This document shows positions 57,103 through 60,400 of a stretch of 60,400 nucleotides of DNA, piece by piece. This DNA is from Halobacteriovorax sp. GTDB lineage: Bacteria > Bdellovibrionota > Bacteriovoracia > Bacteriovoracales > Bacteriovoracaceae. The position numbers were made by a program, and so were the translations under genes. The stretch's first letter is position 1, and each line of letters begins with the position of its first letter. Location: assembly GCA_002720865.1 (NCBI GenBank), contig PBIO01000010.1, forward strand, positions 65,393 to 125,792, given 5' to 3'. The notes below the pieces were generated by a model, which was not told where the DNA came from, did no database searches, and worked only from the letters and a program-made list of their open reading frames with translations.

Positions 57103-59567
57103 TCTCCCCTTATAGGTACACTCTTCCCATTTTAGTTTTTATCATCAGCCTATGTGGTTTTGCGCAATCTACAATTCCACCGGATGTGGAGATTCAACAA
57201 TATGCTTCTAATATTTACACCAGGGCAGGACTGGCCAAAGAGAAAATATTATTCGACAAGTTTCTGCTCTCATATAAAGAATTTCTTCACTTAAAAGTTA
57301 AAGGTAAGGCTAAAAAAAACATAATCGGCTTTGTTGATTTTAATAAGATTTCCGGAAGCGAAAGATTTGTCATCGTGGATGTAACTTTTAGCAATCCTAG
57401 AGTAATTGCCACAGAACTTGTTTCTCATGGTCAAGGATCTGGCTCATATTGGAAGGCAAAGACATTCTCAAACACGCCAAATTCATTTAAGAGCTCTCTT
57501 GGAACCTACATCACAGGAGAGAGGTATTGGTCTAACAGATTCGGAGACGCTATGAGGTTGGATGGTATAACCTCAGGGCAAAATACTAACGTAAGATCTA
57601 GGGCAATAGTTTTTCATTCTGGTTTTTATGTAAACAAGCTCTGGGCGACAATTTTAAGGATGGTTGGAAAATCTAAAGGATGTTTAACAGTTAGAAAAAG
57701 AGTTGTTAAAAAATTAATCAACATTCTTCAGAACGGATCCGTGATATTTGTACATCATAATACAAAAAACTTGTTAAAAAATTATAAAATGGGCCCTCAA
57801 CACGTGGCCATTGCCAAAGGCGGTAGAGGTGCCCTACTCCCCTCTTATTTAGAAACTGAAATAGATGACATATCAACATCCACACATTTTCAGAACACTC
57901 CTCAGACTCAGCTATCTGGAAAACTGCCACTAGAAAAAGCTACTGATATGAGTAGAATCTGGAAATATGCTAAAATTCTTGGGATAGGTGCATTGACCGC
58001 TAAATTTGTTCCCAAATTGATAGAACGGAAAAATAAAAATATCCCCACCAAGTTTAAAAGTAAAAATAACGTCGTCAATCATAAGGGTGAAGCAAAATTT
58101 ACAGGAAACTCTGATCTCGAAAATTGTCAGGCCCTATCGAGTGAGCCTTTGGATGTAGTAGCAAGAAAGGTACAGGAAGGCGGGGCCAATCCCCATGCTT
58201 TTTTTAGGGGATCTTGGCGCGATCTAGGTGCATTATTGAAAACCCCTATTTCAATTGATAATGGCGATGTGCCCAAGGCTTCCAGGAATTTGCTTACTAA
58301 GATCAATGAATGTGCAGCCATGGTTTCTTACCTCGATCCTAATAATTTTCAGAGAATGGATCCCAATAGAAAGTCTGTGACCTCCAGTAAAGATAAAAAA
58401 ATTACTTGTAGGTATCAAGGTGTCGAATCCGCTGACAATTCTAAATGTGAAGAGCTAATAGCCAAATATGACAATTTAAGAAAAGAAGAAGCTCAACTTA
58501 GAAAGAAACAAGGGGATGATTTTAAAAAATATGGAGATGAAGTAAAGGCAAAGGTCGCAAATGGAAACATTCAATCAAGTGCTTTAATTGCCTCAAACTC
58601 ACTTAGAGATAAAAAAACTGCGATGGCTGGGACTAGAAGTAGATTTAAAACTCATCTACTGAATAATTTGGCAAAGAGCTTAAGTGCATTTCCCAATTAT
58701 GATTCGCTCTATAGAAAGTGCTCATCAAACTTCAATAGGCATAACAACCTATCAGTTGTTGATTACTCTAAGTTTAATGCCATTTACTCTAATGGCTTTG
58801 ACTTTTCGCTATCGAGTCTTGGGGAGGTTAAGGATCCTTGTGCAGACTCTTTAAAAAATTCTAACCTAGTGATGATGCACAATAACCACACAAAGGACGA
58901 AGTATCTAGGCTTCTAAGTGAAATTGGAATCGAGAAAAGTGATCTTGAGGGGAAGATCGCCACTCTGAGATCCCAAAATAGCCCAACCTTAAATAGAAGA
59001 GGTGGCTCGATTCAAGATTCCTCGGCTCTAAAAATATCTTCTTTAAAGTCTGTTATTTCAGGTAAAAATGAAAGTACAAGAAGTAAAATAAACGATCTCT
59101 CCCAAAGAGATACAACTACAAGGCTCAATAACTCTAATCAAAAGAATGACTCTAATTATTTAGGCAACAACCTAAGAAGCCATAATGAAACAGGTTCTTC
59201 AGATTCTCTCGCCGGTAAGGTTGTTAAAAATACCTCTGGAATCTCTACTAATGATCCAGAAGAGAATTTGGTAATGAGTCTTGTAGAGAATAATGAGCTC
59301 GATAAGTTAAAGTCAGGCGTTTTAAGCGGCGAAATCAACTGGGATGAAGTGGTTTATGAGTATTCTCAAGGAAAAATAAGCAAAGCCACCATGAGGAGCC
59401 TTGCAAGCGAAACAGGGAATAAAATCTACCGTTTAAAGAGTTTTACTAAAAATCAACAGAAGGCCAAGAAAGATATTCATAATGAAAATGTGAGCCTTTT
59501 CGGCATCATTAGCAATAGATATTCCAGGAAACTCCTAGAGGGAGACATTTCAGCCAAGGATAAGTAA
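57099..59567 (+). CDS. Exported L,D-transpeptidase-like protein with long C-terminal region, third of three
   Basis: 822 residues; signal peptide ends near F-A-Q (about 22-23). Residues about 70-225 match the YkuD_2-type L,D-transpeptidase domain: K-S-S-L-G-T-Y-I-T-G, L-D-G-I-T-S-G-Q-N, H173 in I-V-F-H-S-G and C195 in S-K-G-C-L-T-V. The last 600 residues are coiled, Ser/Asn/Lys-rich and end L-F-G-I-I-S-N-R-Y-S-R-K-L-L. The catalytic part would link or modify peptidoglycan peptides. Confidence 0.75.
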   Translation: MISPYRYTLPILVFIISLCGFAQSTIPPDVEIQQYASNIYTRAGLAKEKILFDKFLLSYKEFLHLKVKGKAKKNIIGFVDFNKISGSERFVIVDVTFSNPRVIATELVSHGQGSGSYWKAKTFSNTPNSFKSSLGTYITGERYWSNRFGDAMRLDGITSGQNTNVRSRAIVFHSGFYVNKLWATILRMVGKSKGCLTVRKRVVKKLINILQNGSVIFVHHNTKNLLKNYKMGPQHVAIAKGGRGALLPSYLETEIDDISTSTHFQNTPQTQLSGKLPLEKATDMSRIWKYAKILGIGALTAKFVPKLIERKNKNIPTKFKSKNNVVNHKGEAKFTGNSDLENCQALSSEPLDVVARKVQEGGANPHAFFRGSWRDLGALLKTPISIDNGDVPKASRNLLTKINECAAMVSYLDPNNFQRMDPNRKSVTSSKDKKITCRYQGVESADNSKCEELIAKYDNLRKEEAQLRKKQGDDFKKYGDEVKAKVANGNIQSSALIASNSLRDKKTAMAGTRSRFKTHLLNNLAKSLSAFPNYDSLYRKCSSNFNRHNNLSVVDYSKFNAIYSNGFDFSLSSLGEVKDPCADSLKNSNLVMMHNNHTKDEVSRLLSEIGIEKSDLEGKIATLRSQNSPTLNRRGGSIQDSSALKISSLKSVISGKNESTRSKINDLSQRDTTTRLNNSNQKNDSNYLGNNLRSHNETGSSDSLAGKVVKNTSGISTNDPEENLVMSLVENNELDKLKSGVLSGEINWDEVVYEYSQGKISKATMRSLASETGNKIYRLKSFTKNQQKAKKDIHNENVSLFGIISNRYSRKLLEGDISAKDK

Positions 59568-59614
59568 TCGTCTCAAACCTTACCCCAAAATACTGGCAGG
59601 CCAGAATCTTTGAG

Positions 59615-60400
59615 ATGTTAGCAGTATTCAACTGTGTATTAATCTATTCCCTATTGGGAAAATCAGAATTTTTAGGTACATACACCTCAATAATCAACTC
59701 TCTCCTTACTGGATCCTGTATTACTTTTTTTGGATTGTGGATCTGGAAACTTAGTCGCATAAATTTTTCTGACTATGTAGACGGTGGGAACCCAGGTCCT
59801 AACGAGTTAAACGAACTTAAGCGGGCATTTAATACTCTCGGATTTAGAAATTCTGACGCATTTCAAACACTCGTACAGGGAGTGTTATTCGTAATTATAC
59901 TTTCAGCAGTAGCAGAAGGTGTTTCCGGATTGGCCGATATGAGTATAACTATAGGCATGGTGAAGGTATTTGCTATTGTCCAAATAGCCTTTATTGATTT
60001 TACTAATGTATATATAGGCGCACAAGCAACCAAGTTGTTTGAAGGAAGATCATTCACAATCCTTAGGTTTATCCAGATCACCATAAAACATATAAGAAGT
60101 AGTTATTTTTTCGACTCCCTCATAGCAACCGTTCTGTACACGACAATTTTTGTCTTAATTAAAAAAGAAATCCTGCCCAGGTACAGTGAAGACATATTTA
60201 TTTTAGGATTAATTGTAGGCGCATTTTTCTTTGCTAGAACATACATAAATCACCTGACAAAGGGTAAAAAGTATGTGGCCTACAACGAACTGGATTTAAA
60301 AAGACCAGGCGTCCTGATCCATGACTTAATTGATGTTGGTTATCGACATAAGAAAGTGTCATATTTTTTTATTTGGGAATTTAACAAAGAATTTGATGTT
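59615..60400 (+). CDS. Polytopic membrane protein, 3' end outside window
   Basis: The frame is open from ATG 59615 to the last base (262 codons); no ribosome site is clear, and the frame continues upstream to 59569 without a better start. Membrane segments are seen near residues 5-20, 30-45, 100-115, 125-150, 185-200 and 210-225. No known family recognised. Confidence 0.55.
   Translation, partial: MLAVFNCVLIYSLLGKSEFLGTYTSIINSLLTGSCITFFGLWIWKLSRINFSDYVDGGNPGPNELNELKRAFNTLGFRNSDAFQTLVQGVLFVIILSAVAEGVSGLADMSITIGMVKVFAIVQIAFIDFTNVYIGAQATKLFEGRSFTILRFIQITIKHIRSSYFFDSLIATVLYTTIFVLIKKEILPRYSEDIFILGLIVGAFFFARTYINHLTKGKKYVAYNELDLKRPGVLIHDLIDVGYRHKKVSYFFIWEFNKEFDV

Noticed and set aside
1..60400. CRISPR arrays, tRNA or rRNA genes, IS elements
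   Set aside because: No regularly spaced repeats, no cloverleaf or rRNA core sequences and no transposase-like product were seen on either strand.

Overview
The window looks like the core of a large conjugative element, either an integrative and conjugative element or a conjugative plasmid, from an AT-rich Gram-negative bacterium. Gram-negative physiology is shown by many lipoboxes, Sec signal peptides and a multi-gene type IV secretion system (T4SS). The wealth of exported, cysteine-containing and peptidoglycan-acting proteins, with strong AGGAGG ribosome sites and TTGACA-type promoters, would fit the Bdellovibrionota (Bacteriovorax/Halobacteriovorax-like predators). That taxonomic guess is inference. 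No rRNA, tRNA, CRISPR array or insertion sequence was recognised.

Layout. 1-1081: the C-terminus of a tyrosine recombinase, then a gene-poor stretch with a candidate small RNA, a leader-peptide/hairpin pair and an H-type pseudoknot. 1082-2947: a compact four-gene ubiquitin-like conjugation operon (Ubl, E2, JAB peptidase, E1) in the order used by Bil-type anti-phage operons. 2972-3793: two divergent small regulatory genes flanking an operator array. 3774-13736: mostly exported proteins of unknown role, including a trypsin-like protease and a large secreted protein interrupted by an in-frame TAA. 14042-15115: a lone cytoplasmic protein of unknown function.

15291-26281: the T4SS operon, almost every junction overlapping or tightly spaced: accessory lipoproteins, VirB2-, VirB3-, VirB4-, VirB6- (with a possible VirB5-like N-terminus), VirB8-, VirB9- and VirB10-like proteins and a glycine-zipper lipoprotein. 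26255-26519 holds a 43-bp near-perfect palindrome and a nested 19-bp/27-bp inverted-repeat structure, the best oriT candidate. It is followed by a MOBC-like relaxase candidate (27001), the coupling protein (27747) and ssb (30263).

30825-36439: stacked cassettes, two of which start with the same promoter (TTGACG, 17 bp, CATAAT with a GGTACAC/GTGTACC operator in the spacer) and a 5' leader hairpin whose stem varies in sequence but whose loop keeps TACCACC. A third promoter copy lies at 45651. This recurrent promoter-plus-structured-leader module is the most original observation. 36657-40108: exported proteins including a lytic transglycosylase lipoprotein and a LAS-type metallopeptidase lipoprotein, probably for peptidoglycan opening. 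40140-48883: small cytoplasmic, zinc-ribbon, membrane and regulatory proteins and a structured intergenic RNA candidate near 41.9-42.0 kb. 48906-50098: a reverse-strand pair with toxin-antitoxin-like layout. 50266-51941: UmuD and UmuC translesion polymerase. 53399-59567: three overlapping genes for very large exported proteins, the last carrying an L,D-transpeptidase domain, all ending with a related F-x(2-3)-I-S-[KN]-R-Y motif. The window ends inside a membrane protein gene.
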